Assembly: GCA_026990385.1 (NCBI GenBank)
Contig: JALXDL010000100.1
Span: 1-64,000 of the forward strand
DNA length: 64,000 bases
Origin: DRKI01 sp011051875
GTDB taxonomy: Bacteria; Desulfobacterota; Desulfobulbia; Desulfobulbales; Desulfobulbaceae
Direction: 5' to 3'
The first letter of the stretch is position 1, and each line of letters opens with the position of its first letter. The notes below the pieces were generated by a model that did no database searches, was not told the origin of the DNA, and saw only the letters and a list, made by a program, of their open reading frames with translations. Of this stretch, positions 1 to 7,931 are shown piece by piece. Both the position numbers and the translations under genes were made by a program.

Positions 1-39
1 GGATGGCCCGTCCCGCGCCCGGCGCGGGACGGGCCATCC
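1..39. repeat. Perfect inverted repeat (terminator-like hairpin)
   Basis: The first 39 bases are a perfect inverted repeat: a 19-base arm beginning GGATGGCCCG, one central C, then the exact complement. It would fold into a very stable GC-rich hairpin. There is no U-tract after it on the plus strand, so it is not a textbook intrinsic terminator. It may end the gene lying left of the window. Confidence 0.7.
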
Positions 40-107
40 ATGTCGGGGCCGCTCACCGATCCCCTGCAACCCGGTCCCGACGTCGCGGCCGCGTCCGCCA
101 GTGTACC

Positions 108-929
108 ATGAATCCCCTCGAGTTTCTGAAATATACCCCCAAGACCAACTGTGGAGATTGCGGCCATCCCACCTGCCTCGCCTTTGCCGTCGCCGTGACC
201 AAGGGCGGTGTCGATCCCGGCCGCTGTCCCCATGTCGATCCCGCCGCCCTGCCGGCCCTGGCCGGTGCCGACGGCCCCGGCCTGGAGGCCGTGGATCGTG
301 GCCAGGAGGAGCGGGACATGGCCCTGGTCGCCCATCTCAAGTCCAAGGTCAGCAACATCGATTTCCAGGCCGCGGCCCGGGCTCTGGGCGCCCGCTGGTC
401 GCCGGACGAGCCGCAGGTCCTCTGTTTCCGTTATCTCGGCCGGCCGGTGAGGCTGGGCAGGGACGACGTCCGTATGGACGGCGAAGAAGTGGTGGACCCT
501 CGCGACCAGATCCTTCTGTATAACTATGTCGCCTTTGGCGGCGGCCGGGTGCCGGACGGCACCTGGATCGGCATGGAGAGTCTGCCCAACTCGATCTCCA
601 AGGTACGGACCCTGGCCACCTACTGCGAGATGCGCCTGGCCGACCGGTTCAGCGGCCGGGCCGCGGCCCTGGATGCGGCCTGCGCCCGGATCGACGGCCG
701 GGACGGGCCACCGGGGCAGAGCGCCACCGTGGCCTCGGTGATCCCGGTCCTGCCGCATGTTCCCCTCTACCTGCTCTTCTGGGACGAGGAGCCCGACGAC
801 GGCTTCGAGGCCCGGGTCAAGGTCCTTTTTGATCATCACGTCATGGATTTTCTTGATCTCGAATCCCTGGTCTTTGCCGCCGAGCGGATGGCGGACCGGC
901 TTCTTGCGCTGGACAAGGGTGCGCCATGA
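108..929 (+). CDS. DUF3786 domain protein with N-terminal Fe-S motif
   Basis: The protein is 273 aa. The N-terminus carries Cys15, Cys18, Cys23 and Cys40 in a CGDCGxxxC...C pattern like the small 4Fe-4S domain seen in RnfB- and AcsC-type proteins, so a bound iron-sulfur cluster is likely. The remainder resembles DUF3786, a family of unknown function found in anaerobes. I chose the ATG at 108 because the conserved MNPLEFLKYTP stretch starts there; an upstream in-frame ATG at 3 would add 35 low-complexity Arg/Ala residues. The stop overlaps the start of rfaE1 by four bases (ATGA), so the two are probably translated together. The biochemical role is not known to me. Confidence 0.8.
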   Translation: MNPLEFLKYTPKTNCGDCGHPTCLAFAVAVTKGGVDPGRCPHVDPAALPALAGADGPGLEAVDRGQEERDMALVAHLKSKVSNIDFQAAARALGARWSPDEPQVLCFRYLGRPVRLGRDDVRMDGEEVVDPRDQILLYNYVAFGGGRVPDGTWIGMESLPNSISKVRTLATYCEMRLADRFSGRAAALDAACARIDGRDGPPGQSATVASVIPVLPHVPLYLLFWDEEPDDGFEARVKVLFDHHVMDFLDLESLVFAAERMADRLLALDKGAP

Positions 930-1903
930 ATTCCCTGCCCGAGATGGTATCACGCTTTGCCGATGTCCGGATCCTGGTCATCGGCGACGTGATCGTGGAT
1001 CATTTTGTCTGGGGCACGGTGTCGCGCATCTCGCCCGAGGCACCGGTGCCGGTGGTCAACGTGACCCGGGAGGAGCTGCTGCTCGGCGGCAGCGCCAATG
1101 TCCTGCGCAATATCGTTTCCCTGGGCGGTTCCGGGGCCCTGTGCGGCATCATCGGTGATGATGCCATGGGTGAGGAGCTGGTCCGGCTGATGACGGAGCT
1201 GCCCGCACCCGTGGACGGCCTGATCCGCGGCCGCCGTCCCACCACCGTCAAGACACGGGTGGTGGCCCAGGGCCAGCAGGTGGTCCGTTTCGACCGCGAG
1301 GAGACCGGCCCGCCTTCCCGCACGCCCCTGGCCCGGATGATCGGCTACCTGGAACAACATCTGCATGAGTTTGATGCGGTGATTGTCTCTGATTACTCCA
1401 AGGGGGTGGTCAACGAGCAGCTCATGATCCGTCTCCACCGGCTGCTGGCCGAGATCCGGCGGGACGGCAGGCGACTGCCGCTGGTGGTCGATCCCAAGCC
1501 GGCCAACTTGCACCGCTTCATCGGGGCCACCGTGATCACGCCCAACCACCACGAGGCCATCCGGATGAGCGGCATGGAGATCCATGACGAACAGAGCCTG
1601 CTTGCCGCGGCCCGCCAGATCCGGGATGATATCGAGTGCGAGGCCGTGCTCATCACCCGGGGCGAGGCCGGGATGGCCCTGCTCCAGGGTGACTCCCTGG
1701 TCACCATCCCCACCATGGCCAAGGAGGTCTATGATGTGACCGGCGCCGGCGATACCGTGGCCGCCACCCTGGCCCTGGGTCTGGCCGCCGGCTGTGCCGT
1801 GGTCGATGCCGCGTCCCTGGCCAACCATGCCGCCGGTATCGTCGTCGGCAAGGTCGGCACTGCCTCGGCGACCCGGGAGGAACTCCTGGCCGCCCTGGCG
1901 TAA
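926..1903 (+). CDS. rfaE1: D-glycero-beta-D-manno-heptose-7-phosphate kinase
   Basis: This 325-aa PfkB/ribokinase-family protein matches the kinase half of HldE (RfaE domain I). It phosphorylates heptose 7-phosphate at C1 to make ADP-heptose for the LPS inner core. Visible signs are the N-terminal ILVIGDVIVDHF, a GGSANV substrate loop and the DVTGAGDT anion-hole/catalytic motif near residues 270-276. The adenylyltransferase half of the bifunctional enzyme is absent, so it is the split HldA form and a separate HldC/RfaE2 must lie elsewhere. It follows the DUF3786 gene with a 4-base overlap. Its presence indicates a Gram-negative cell with heptose-containing LPS. Confidence 0.92.
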   Translation: MNSLPEMVSRFADVRILVIGDVIVDHFVWGTVSRISPEAPVPVVNVTREELLLGGSANVLRNIVSLGGSGALCGIIGDDAMGEELVRLMTELPAPVDGLIRGRRPTTVKTRVVAQGQQVVRFDREETGPPSRTPLARMIGYLEQHLHEFDAVIVSDYSKGVVNEQLMIRLHRLLAEIRRDGRRLPLVVDPKPANLHRFIGATVITPNHHEAIRMSGMEIHDEQSLLAAARQIRDDIECEAVLITRGEAGMALLQGDSLVTIPTMAKEVYDVTGAGDTVAATLALGLAAGCAVVDAASLANHAAGIVVGKVGTASATREELLAALA

Positions 1904-1913
1904 CCGGTTCTGT

Positions 1914-2052
1914 TGTACGCCGACACGGGCACCCCGCCTCTGCACGGTCGCGCTGCGCCGCATACCGGGGGTATGGTGATCCGGCGCGCCTGCACAGGTC
2001 CGGGGCACCTGTGCCAACGTCCAGTTTTGAGGCTGTGCCAACAACGGGTTAA
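1914..2052 (-). repeat. R1 dispersed palindromic repeat, copy a
   Basis: A full-length copy of a repeat also seen at 3041, 12661, 13898 and 21036, here inverted. Read on the minus strand it starts CGTTGTTGGCACAG and CCTCAAAACTG, continues with a left arm (TTGGCACAGGTGCCCC), and ends with a right arm (CGGGGTGCCCGTGTCGG). The arms, about 37 nt each, are imperfect complements, so the element folds into a long hairpin. It lies between rfaE1 and yicC. Confidence 0.75.
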
Positions 2053-2150
2053 TCCCCCCTGTGACCAGTAACGTTCTGTTCGGAATTTTATCCACCCAGG
2101 GACGGGAGCCGCCACCGGCGGCCCGTCCGCAGCAAGCGAGGTATTGAGCC

Positions 2151-3032
2151 ATGCGGCCGCGAAGTATGACCGGCTTCGGCAGGGGCGAGGCCAGGGATGG
2201 GGACAGGATCTGGACCGCCGAGGTCCGGACCGTGAACCATCGTTTTCTTGACCAGCGTATTGTCCTGCCCCGTTCCTTTGTCGCTCTGGAGGAACGGGTC
2301 CGCAAGGTAGTGGCCGCCCATCTCGACCGGGGCAGGGTGGAGGTCTGCATCAGCCTGCCGGGAGATGCCGCCGGCGGGCCTCTGCTTGCGGTCAATTCCG
2401 AGCTTGCGGCCCAGTATCACCGTTGCCTGCGTCAGCTCTGCGACGAGCTTGAGCTTTCGTCCCCTATCCAGCTCTCTGACATGCTCACCCTTCGCGACGT
2501 GATCACCCTCCAGGAACAGGCTCCTGACCTGGAGAGGGAGTGGAACCTGATCGGCGAGGCGGTCTCGGCCGCCCTTGCCGAGTGCGACCGGATGCGGGAG
2601 CAGGAGGGACTGCGCCTGAAGGAAGAACTCCTGGGCCGGCTCGATACGTTCGCCGCTATTGTCGATACCATCGAGGAGAAGATCCCGCTGGTCCTTGCCC
2701 GGCGGCAGCAGGAACTTCGCAACCGGGTGGAAAAACTCCTCGACGGCATGGATATCGATCCCGCGCGGTTGGCCCAGGAGGCGGCGATCATGGCCGACAA
2801 GAGCGATGTCACCGAGGAGGTGGTGCGCCTGCGCAGCCACATCAGCCAGTTTCGTTCATTCCTCGAACGTGACGAGCCGGTGGGCCGGCGGCTCGATTTC
2901 CTCCTCCAGGAGTTCCTGCGCGAGGTGAACACCCTGGCCTCCAAGATCAGCAACGACGATATCGCTCATCTCGGGGTGGAAATGAAAAACGAGATCGAAA
3001 AGCTGCGCGAACAGGTGCAGAATATCGAGTAA
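2151..3032 (+). CDS. yicC: YicC family endoribonuclease
   Basis: This 293-aa protein begins with the family signature SMTGFGRGEA and has the long coiled, Glu/Arg-rich C-terminal half ending in the conserved DDIAHLGVEMKNEIEKLREQ. YicC proteins are now regarded as endoribonucleases that act on RNA in the cytoplasm; that role is family knowledge, not something visible here. It opens a cluster (yicC, remA-like, gmk) whose order is conserved in many bacteria. The segment upstream contains repeat R1 copy a, so its promoter is probably between 2050 and 2150. Confidence 0.93.
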   Translation: MRPRSMTGFGRGEARDGDRIWTAEVRTVNHRFLDQRIVLPRSFVALEERVRKVVAAHLDRGRVEVCISLPGDAAGGPLLAVNSELAAQYHRCLRQLCDELELSSPIQLSDMLTLRDVITLQEQAPDLEREWNLIGEAVSAALAECDRMREQEGLRLKEELLGRLDTFAAIVDTIEEKIPLVLARRQQELRNRVEKLLDGMDIDPARLAQEAAIMADKSDVTEEVVRLRSHISQFRSFLERDEPVGRRLDFLLQEFLREVNTLASKISNDDIAHLGVEMKNEIEKLREQVQNIE

Positions 3033-3040
3033 TTGGTCAT

Positions 3041-3115
3041 AAGATTTATAACTCGTTGTTTCTGCGTTCTCTAAACTGTATGGCACAGGTACGGGGTGCC
3101 TGTGCCGACGTACCA
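3041..3115 (+). repeat. R1 dispersed repeat, short internally deleted copy b
   Basis: The segment keeps the R1 left end (TATAACTCGTTGTTTCTGCG, then TCTAAACTG) and both outermost arms but lacks the middle. What remains is a compact hairpin, GGCACAGG...CCTGTGCC, around TACGGGGTG. It sits between yicC and the remA-like gene. The deletion shows that the element varies in length in a way typical of palindromes. Confidence 0.65.
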
Positions 3116-3150
3116 GCAGGATACGATGCTTTTCCGGCAAGGGAGATACC

Positions 3151-3456
3151 ATGGACAACAGGCTCATCAACATAGGTTTTGGCAATGCGGTGAAGATCAG
3201 CCGTATCCTGGCGGTGGTGAATCCGGGGTCGTCGCCGATCAGGAAGCTCAAGGATGACGCGCGCCGGGAGAAGAAACTCATCGATGTCACCGAGGGGCGT
3301 CGCACCCGCGCCATCGTTATTCTCGACTCCGGCCACCTGGTGCTCTCCTCTGTGCAGCCGGAGACCATCAGCCAGCGGCTGGCAGCGCTGGAAGAAGACC
3401 GGCGCAGACCCGGCAGGATGCTGGAACGGAGACTGGGGGAGCAGGGCGATGAATGA
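3151..3456 (+). CDS. RemA-like DUF370 protein
   Basis: This 101-aa protein matches the DUF370/RemA family (MDNRLINIGFGNAVKISRIL, then NPGSSPIRKLKDDA and TEGRRTRAIVILDSGHLVLS). In Bacillus RemA is a DNA-binding activator of matrix genes. In proteobacteria the gene commonly sits between yicC and gmk, as here, and its role is not established. The product is about 15 residues longer at the C-terminus than the compact Bacillus form. Its last eight bases overlap the start of gmk, so the pair is translationally coupled. Confidence 0.88.
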   Translation: MDNRLINIGFGNAVKISRILAVVNPGSSPIRKLKDDARREKKLIDVTEGRRTRAIVILDSGHLVLSSVQPETISQRLAALEEDRRRPGRMLERRLGEQGDE

Positions 3457-4057
3457 GGGCATGCTGCTGATCCTGTCCGCGCCCTCGGGCTGCGGCAAGA
3501 CCACGCTCCTGAAGCGGGTGATGGCCGATCTCCCCGGCCTGGTCTTTTCCGTCTCCCACACCACCAGGCCGCCCCGGCCCGGCGAGGTGAACGGCCGGGA
3601 CTATCACTTTGTGGAGCGCCGGGAATTCGAGGCCATGCGCGACCGGAGGCCTTCGGGATTTCTCGAGTGGGCCGAGGTGCACGGCAATCTTTACGGCACC
3701 AGCCGGGAAGAGGTGGAGCGCCTCAGGGCGCAGGGACTTGACGTGGTGCTGGATATCGATGTCCAGGGCGCAGCGCAGATCCGCGCCACCTGGGACCCGG
3801 TAACCGTGTTCATCGCGCCGCCTTCCCTGGCGGAACTGGAGCGAAGACTGCGCGGCCGGGGAACCGAGGCCGAGGAGACCATTGCCCTGCGCCTGGCCAA
3901 CGGCCGTCGCGAGATGGAGACTGCCGGTGATTACGATTACCTGGTGGTCAATGACGTTCTCGATGTGGCCGTGGATGCCCTGCGATCCATCATCGTGGCC
4001 GAGCGGTGCCGGCGGCGGCGCATGCCCTCGGGCGAGGTCGTGGAGCTGGAGCTGTGA
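3449..4057 (+). CDS. gmk: Guanylate kinase
   Basis: The 202-aa enzyme converts GMP and ATP to GDP and ADP. The P-loop is SAPSGCGKTT near residues 8-17. The GMP-binding region follows (SHTTRPPRPGEVNGRDYHFV), then LDIDVQGAAQIR. A longer upstream frame exists, but the ATG at 3449 puts the P-loop at the normal distance from the N-terminus and gives the usual family length. The start overlaps the remA-like stop, and the stop overlaps the GTG start of rlmB (GTGA), so three genes are tightly coupled. Confidence 0.95.
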   Translation: MNEGMLLILSAPSGCGKTTLLKRVMADLPGLVFSVSHTTRPPRPGEVNGRDYHFVERREFEAMRDRRPSGFLEWAEVHGNLYGTSREEVERLRAQGLDVVLDIDVQGAAQIRATWDPVTVFIAPPSLAELERRLRGRGTEAEETIALRLANGRREMETAGDYDYLVVNDVLDVAVDALRSIIVAERCRRRRMPSGEVVELEL

Positions 4058-4860
4058 GCCCGGCTGACCGGCGGTCCGGGCGGAGGCGTCCGTCGTCCGG
4101 ATCCGGCAAGGCCGAGCAGGCGGCTGACGGTACATTGATCTGGGGCCTCAACAGCGTGCTCGAGGCTCTGCGCATCCCGGGATCGGTCAGCGAGGTCCTG
4201 GTCCAGCGGGGCAAGGGCGGTCCCAGGATCCAGGCGATCATCGACCTGGCGCGGGAGCGCCGGGTCAGGCTCCGTTTCGTGGATGCGGACCGCATGGGCC
4301 TGCCCGGCCACGGCCGCCACCAGGGCGTGGTCGCCCGCCGCGCCGCGGCCCGGCTTTATCCGCTGGCGGAGCTGCTTGATCACCTCGCCTCGACCCCGGA
4401 CCGGGACAATCGCCGGCTGCTGGTCCTGGACTCCATCCAGGATCCGCGCAATCTCGGCTCCATCATTCGTTCCGCCGTTGCGGCCGGCTTTGACCACGTG
4501 ATCATGACCCGGGAACGCAGCGCCCCGGTGACCGGCACCGTGGTCAGGGCGTCGGCCGGGGCCACGGCCCGTCTGCGCCTCTGCCAGGTGGTCAACCTGG
4601 CAGAGACCCTGAAACTGCTCAAGGAGAAGGGATTCTGGGTCTACGGCGCCGTGGTCTCGCCGGATGCGCTCTCCATCTACGAGGCCGACTTTTCCGGTCC
4701 GGTCTGCCTGGTCATCGGCAGCGAGGGCAAGGGCATCCGGCCCCTGGTCCAGCGGCAGTGTGACCACCTGGTCACCATTCCCATGCGCGCGGACCTGGAC
4801 TCGCTCAATGTCTCGGTGGCCGCGGCCATCATCATGTTCGAGATGGTCCGCCCCCGGTGA
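4054..4860 (+). CDS. rlmB: 23S rRNA (guanosine-2251-2'-O)-methyltransferase
   Basis: This SpoU/TrmH-family enzyme of 268 aa methylates the ribose of a 23S rRNA guanosine using SAM. Motif 1 is LDSIQDPRNLGSIIRSA, motif 2 is VIGSEGKGI and motif 3 is IPMRADLDSLNVSVAAAI, which together form the trefoil-knot SAM site. The substrate-binding domain precedes it (LIWGLNSVLEALR). I chose the GTG at 4054, which overlaps the gmk stop; an ATG in the same frame at 4006 lies inside gmk. The first ~25 residues are basic and low-complexity. TrmH-type tRNA specificity is the main alternative. Confidence 0.88.
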   Translation: MSPADRRSGRRRPSSGSGKAEQAADGTLIWGLNSVLEALRIPGSVSEVLVQRGKGGPRIQAIIDLARERRVRLRFVDADRMGLPGHGRHQGVVARRAAARLYPLAELLDHLASTPDRDNRRLLVLDSIQDPRNLGSIIRSAVAAGFDHVIMTRERSAPVTGTVVRASAGATARLRLCQVVNLAETLKLLKEKGFWVYGAVVSPDALSIYEADFSGPVCLVIGSEGKGIRPLVQRQCDHLVTIPMRADLDSLNVSVAAAIIMFEMVRPR

Positions 4861-4888
4861 CCTTATGGCCTTGTTGCTCCGCTTGTGT

Positions 4889-4917
4889 TTGACTTTTTTG
4901 GTTATTTCTGCCATACT
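4889..4917 (+). promoter_or_regulatory. Sigma-70-type promoter driving the riboswitch leader
   Basis: TTGACT at 4889-4894 and CATACT at 4912-4917 are separated by exactly 17 nt in an AT-rich stretch. Transcription would begin at about 4924, just upstream of the riboswitch aptamer. Confidence 0.6.
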
Positions 4918-4932
4918 GACTGCAAGATGAGA

Positions 4933-5005
4933 GAAAGATAAAGCCACGCCGGCCATGTCGGCACGGAAAGCCACGGGTCTGGATCGGACAGCCGGGTTGC
5001 CTTTC
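4933..5005 (+). promoter_or_regulatory. GEMM-type cyclic dinucleotide riboswitch aptamer
   Basis: The leader carries the two signature segments of the GEMM-I class: CACGGAAAGCCACGGG at 4962-4977 and CAGCCGGGTTGCC at 4989-5001. A closing helix can form between GAAAG (4933-4937) and CTTTC (5001-5005), and an internal hairpin pairs GCCG (4948-4951) with CGGC (4959-4962). The usual GAAA tetraloop is replaced by a 7-nt loop, so this is a divergent member. GEMM-I RNAs bind c-di-GMP, and a related variant binds cGAMP; the ligand cannot be told from sequence alone. It has a promoter in front and a terminator fused to its 3' side. Confidence 0.65.
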
Positions 5006-5030
5006 GCATGCGAGGGCCCCGGCTTTTTTT
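4991..5030 (+). terminator. Intrinsic terminator sharing its 5' arm with the riboswitch
   Basis: GCCGGG at 4991-4996 pairs with CCCGGC ending at 5023. The inner palindrome TCGCATGCGA extends the hairpin, and seven T residues follow (5024-5030). Because the 5' arm is also the conserved 3' segment of the aptamer, ligand binding and termination are mutually exclusive, which is an ON-switch architecture. Confidence 0.8.
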
Positions 5031-5067
5031 ATGCCGGCCCGGACGATCAGCAGGAGGGTAGGTGGAT

Positions 5068-5391
5068 ATGAACGGTCGCATTCATGGACGCGGCGGGAGG
5101 ATGGCGCCCGCCACTCTTTTGGCCGGGATCCTTCTCCTGGCCGGTACGGTCGGCCTGGCCGGAGAGCTGCTGCCCTTTCCGGAGACCCGGTCCTTGCAGC
5201 AGCCAGTCCGGGAAGCGTCCTACCTGGCGAAGTACAGGAAAATGATCCTGGCCCTGCAGTGTAATGAACTGCAGGCCCTGCGCGATGGCTTGCAGGGAAA
5301 GATGCGGGGCGCTTCGGACAGGGACCGCAGGTATTACATGAGCCTTGTTCACGTGGTGGATGATGTCAGGGACAGAAAACAGTGCCCCTGA
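5068..5391 (+). CDS. Small secreted protein of unknown function, riboswitch-controlled
   Basis: I do not recognise this ~107-aa protein. Its N-terminus has a positive stretch followed by a hydrophobic segment (APATLLAGILLLAGTVGLAG), a typical Sec signal peptide, so the mature product of about 75 residues should be periplasmic or secreted. The mature part is helical-looking and basic, with two cysteines. AGGAGG lies at 5052-5057. It could serve the ATG at 5068 (10-nt gap) or an in-frame GTG at 5062 (4-nt gap), so the start is uncertain by two codons. It is the first gene after the riboswitch and terminator, so its expression is expected to follow a cyclic dinucleotide. Confidence 0.7.
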   Translation: MNGRIHGRGGRMAPATLLAGILLLAGTVGLAGELLPFPETRSLQQPVREASYLAKYRKMILALQCNELQALRDGLQGKMRGASDRDRRYYMSLVHVVDDVRDRKQCP

Positions 5392-5412
5392 ACCAGGAAG
5401 GCATTCATGGAC

Positions 5413-5454
5413 GGTGTCCGGGCACCCCGTCTCTGCACGGTTGCGCCGGCCCGC
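5413..5454 (-). repeat. R1 dispersed repeat, right-arm fragment
   Basis: The bases GGGCACCCCGTCTCTGCACG followed by GTTGCGCCGGCCCGC match the right arm of the R1 family in inverted orientation. The left arm is not recognisable. It lies between the two small envelope genes. Confidence 0.55.
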
Positions 5455-5524
5455 GTTCCTTCCTGCGGCCACGTGTGAGCAGGGAAGGGGAGATGTGTGA
5501 CGGGTTGCGATTCCATGGGAGGCG

Positions 5525-6028
5525 ATGATGAGATCCAGGAGGACGGTGTGGTTGTTCGCCCTGAGCTTGGTGTTGGCGATATTGCCCCTGCAGGCATGGA
5601 CCGGTGAGCCGCAGCAGGTGGACGGCGGGGTGGCGCGGGCCCTCCGGATGGCCGATGAGCTGAAACCCGGGGCAGAGGCAGCGGCGGCCGCGGAGCAGGA
5701 CCTGGTGACGGCAGCCGAGTTCCGGGTCATGCAGGAAAAGCACAAGGTCTACCTGCTGCTGGGCCTGCTGGTGGTCACACCGATCTTTCTCTTTCTCGAA
5801 CTGTGCTACATCAAGTCCACGTCCTATACGGCCGAAAACGTGGTCAACGGCACTGGCCTGGTTCTGATCATCCAGGCCACTCTGCTCGTGGTCATCGCCT
5901 CGCCGACTACCGAGCAGCTTACGGCGGCCATTGGTGTGCTGGGCGCCATCGCCGGTTACCTGTTCGGCTCCACCAGGCGGCAGTCCGAGGCCCGCAAGCA
6001 GGAGGAGGGCGGGCGCAAAACGCGGTGA
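5525..6028 (+). CDS. Inner-membrane protein of unknown function
   Basis: This 167-aa protein starts with a signal peptide or anchor (VWLFALSLVLAILPLQAWTG), then a polar Ala/Glu-rich segment. Two or three membrane helices follow: YLLLGLLVVTPIFLFLELCY, GTGLVLIIQATLLVVIAS and a shorter LTAAIGVLGAIAGYLFGS. The tail is basic and Arg/Lys-rich, presumably cytoplasmic. GGAGG at 5517-5521 precedes the tandem ATG ATG start. It follows the small secreted gene on the same strand with only an R1 fragment between, so it may belong to the same riboswitch-governed unit. I recognise no family and propose no function. Confidence 0.75.
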   Translation: MMRSRRTVWLFALSLVLAILPLQAWTGEPQQVDGGVARALRMADELKPGAEAAAAAEQDLVTAAEFRVMQEKHKVYLLLGLLVVTPIFLFLELCYIKSTSYTAENVVNGTGLVLIIQATLLVVIASPTTEQLTAAIGVLGAIAGYLFGSTRRQSEARKQEEGGRKTR

Positions 6029-6040
6029 GCGCCGGTGGCC

Positions 6041-7204
6041 TCAGCGCCTTTTCTTGTTCATCTGCTTTTTGAGCAGGTCGCCCAGGGTCCCCATGGAACG
6101 GGGCCTGGTGTCGCGCACCCGGGGCGGGATCTCCTCTTTTTCGGCCTCATTGTCCGCATAATCCTCCGGGACCAGGGAGATACGCTGTTGTTCCGGGTCC
6201 AGGCCGTCGATACGAACGGTGATCTCCTGGCCTGCCTCCAGCACCTCGCGCGGATGGTGGATACGGCGGCCGGCGCCGAGCTTGGAGATGTGGAGCAGGC
6301 CGTCCACGCCCGGTTCCAGGGTGACAAAGGCGCCAAAGGCGGCGAGCCGCGAGACCGTTGCCCGGTGCACGGATCCCACCGGGTAGTTCTCCTGCACCTT
6401 GTCCCACGGATTCTCCGTGGTTTCGCGCAGGCTGAGCGAGATACGGTCATTGTCCCAGTCCAGTCGCTTGACGACCACCTCCACCTCCTGGCCACGGCTG
6501 AGGATATCGTCCACCCGTTCGGTCTGGCCCCAGGCCATCTCCGAGATCGGGATCAGGCCGTCCACGCCGCCGATATCGACAAAGGCGCCGAAATCACGGA
6601 TCGAGGTGACGGTGCCCCGGACCTGCATCCCTTCCTCCAGGGTCTGCTGCAGCTCTTCCCGCTGCCGGGCCCGTTCTTCCTCCAGGACGGCACGGGCCGA
6701 GACGATGATATTGCGGCCACGGTTCGAGAACTCGATGATCCTGAAGGAAAAGGACTTGTCCAGGTAGTCCTCCGGATCTTCCACCCGGCGGATATCCATC
6801 TGCGAGTAGGGACAGAAGGCCCGCTGACCGGCCATGGTGACCGAGAATCCGCCCTTGATCTCGCCGGTGACGCGTCCTTCCACCGGGATGCCGGAGTGGA
6901 AGGCCTCTTCCAGCTCCTGCAGCGATGCCTGGCCGGAGCCGATCCTGGTCGTGAAGATCATCTCGCCCCCGCGCCGGGAGAGAAGAAAGACCTCGATGGT
7001 ATCACCGGGCTGGATGGTGAGTTCGCCCCCGGCGTCACGGATCTCGGCCGTACTCATCACGCCTTCGCTCTTGAGGCCCACGTCCAGAAAGACATTCTCG
7101 CCGTCGATACCGGCCACGATCGCCTTGATCCGGTCGCCCGGCTGCAGTTTGCTGCGGCCGATGTTTCTGGTGTCAAACAGTTCTTCGAATCGTTCCTGTG
7201 TCAT
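6041..7204 (-). CDS. S1 RNA-binding domain protein (ribosomal S1-like)
   Basis: The 387-aa protein consists of four consecutive S1/OB-fold repeats, roughly residues 21-90, 103-170, 188-260 and 275-345. Visible repeat cores are GDRIKAIVAGIDGENVFLDVG, GTVTSIRDFGAFVDIGGVDGLIP and ATVSRLAAFGAFVTLEPGVDGLLHIS. It is shorter than canonical six-repeat ribosomal protein S1 and could be either the S1 of a short lineage type or an accessory RNA-binding protein. The tail (LKKQMNKKRR) is basic. It is the last gene of a minus-strand series after the phosphodiesterase, with a 78-nt gap. It converges on the membrane protein ending at 6028. Confidence 0.88.
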   Translation of the reverse strand: MTQERFEELFDTRNIGRSKLQPGDRIKAIVAGIDGENVFLDVGLKSEGVMSTAEIRDAGGELTIQPGDTIEVFLLSRRGGEMIFTTRIGSGQASLQELEEAFHSGIPVEGRVTGEIKGGFSVTMAGQRAFCPYSQMDIRRVEDPEDYLDKSFSFRIIEFSNRGRNIIVSARAVLEEERARQREELQQTLEEGMQVRGTVTSIRDFGAFVDIGGVDGLIPISEMAWGQTERVDDILSRGQEVEVVVKRLDWDNDRISLSLRETTENPWDKVQENYPVGSVHRATVSRLAAFGAFVTLEPGVDGLLHISKLGAGRRIHHPREVLEAGQEITVRIDGLDPEQQRISLVPEDYADNEAEKEEIPPRVRDTRPRSMGTLGDLLKKQMNKKRR

Positions 7205-7282
7205 AATGATAGGTTGTTGGCGGTGTGATGGTTGGCTGATTGCCGTATGGTAACCGGGCCTGTTTTCGTAGGTTCGGCAGGT

Positions 7283-7798
7283 TCAGTCATCGAAATGCAG
7301 CCGTTCCCCCACCTCGATCCTGTGGACCGCAAGTTTCTCGCTGTCCAGCAGCATGAAGCCGGGAATCATGTCCTTGCCGAGCATGTCACCGGGATTGATC
7401 AGCAGGCAGTCGCCTATCTGCTCGGTGGCGGCTATGTGGTTGTGGCCGCAGCAGACAACGTCGTACCTGCCGGTCAGGGCCAGGCCCCGGGCCAGGGCCG
7501 GGTAGTGAAAAAAGCCGATCCTGAGTCGGCCGGCCTCCACCTCTCCCTGGACCCCGTGGTGGTGGATGTTGTCGAACATGGTCTCGCAGCGGCTGGAGAT
7601 CAGGTGCTGGTCGCCGACGTTGTTGCCATAGATCAGGTGCACCGGTCCGACAAAACGGTGCAGCTCGGGCAGCATGAAGGGAGAGATCAGGTCGCCGCAG
7701 TGAATGAGCAGGGTGGCGCCCAGTTCCATGGCCCGGTTCACGGCCCGGCGCAGGTTGGGGATATGATCGTGGGTGTCGGAAATGATGGCGATTTTCAT
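7283..7798 (-). CDS. yfcE: YfcE/MJ0936-type metallophosphodiesterase
   Basis: This 171-aa calcineurin-like phosphoesterase carries the metal-binding signature in order: ISDTHDH near the N-terminus, HCGDLIS, YGNNVGD (in place of the usual GNCD), and CGHNH near the C-terminal third. Members of this family hydrolyse phosphodiesters with Mn or similar metals; the physiological substrate is unknown. The ATG at 7798 is chosen because MKIAIISDTHDH is the standard N-terminus, whereas a much longer upstream frame runs through the radical SAM gene. The 133-nt gap to the upstream radical SAM gene is the largest within this group of five minus-strand genes. Confidence 0.88.
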   Translation of the reverse strand: MKIAIISDTHDHIPNLRRAVNRAMELGATLLIHCGDLISPFMLPELHRFVGPVHLIYGNNVGDQHLISSRCETMFDNIHHHGVQGEVEAGRLRIGFFHYPALARGLALTGRYDVVCCGHNHIAATEQIGDCLLINPGDMLGKDMIPGFMLLDSEKLAVHRIEVGERLHFDD

Positions 7799-7931
7799 TG
7801 TATCTGTCACAGGCCGGAATCCAGGACGCGCATCAGCTCGCTTGGAAGCGGTTGCTGGGTGCCACAGCGGTTGCTCGAAGGCTGCCTGGTTATCGTTGGA
7901 TGGCCGCTCCTCAAGGGAATGGAACCCGGCA

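Noticed and set aside
950..2395. Long minus-strand open frame opposite rfaE1
   Set aside because: It is the antisense shadow of a clearly conserved kinase gene in GC-rich DNA, and its translation is a low-complexity Gly/Gln/His-rich string.
7799..7931. RiPP precursor peptide for the adjacent radical SAM enzyme
   Set aside because: The gap contains no start codon with SD and leader-core pattern that stands out; a match would be guesswork.
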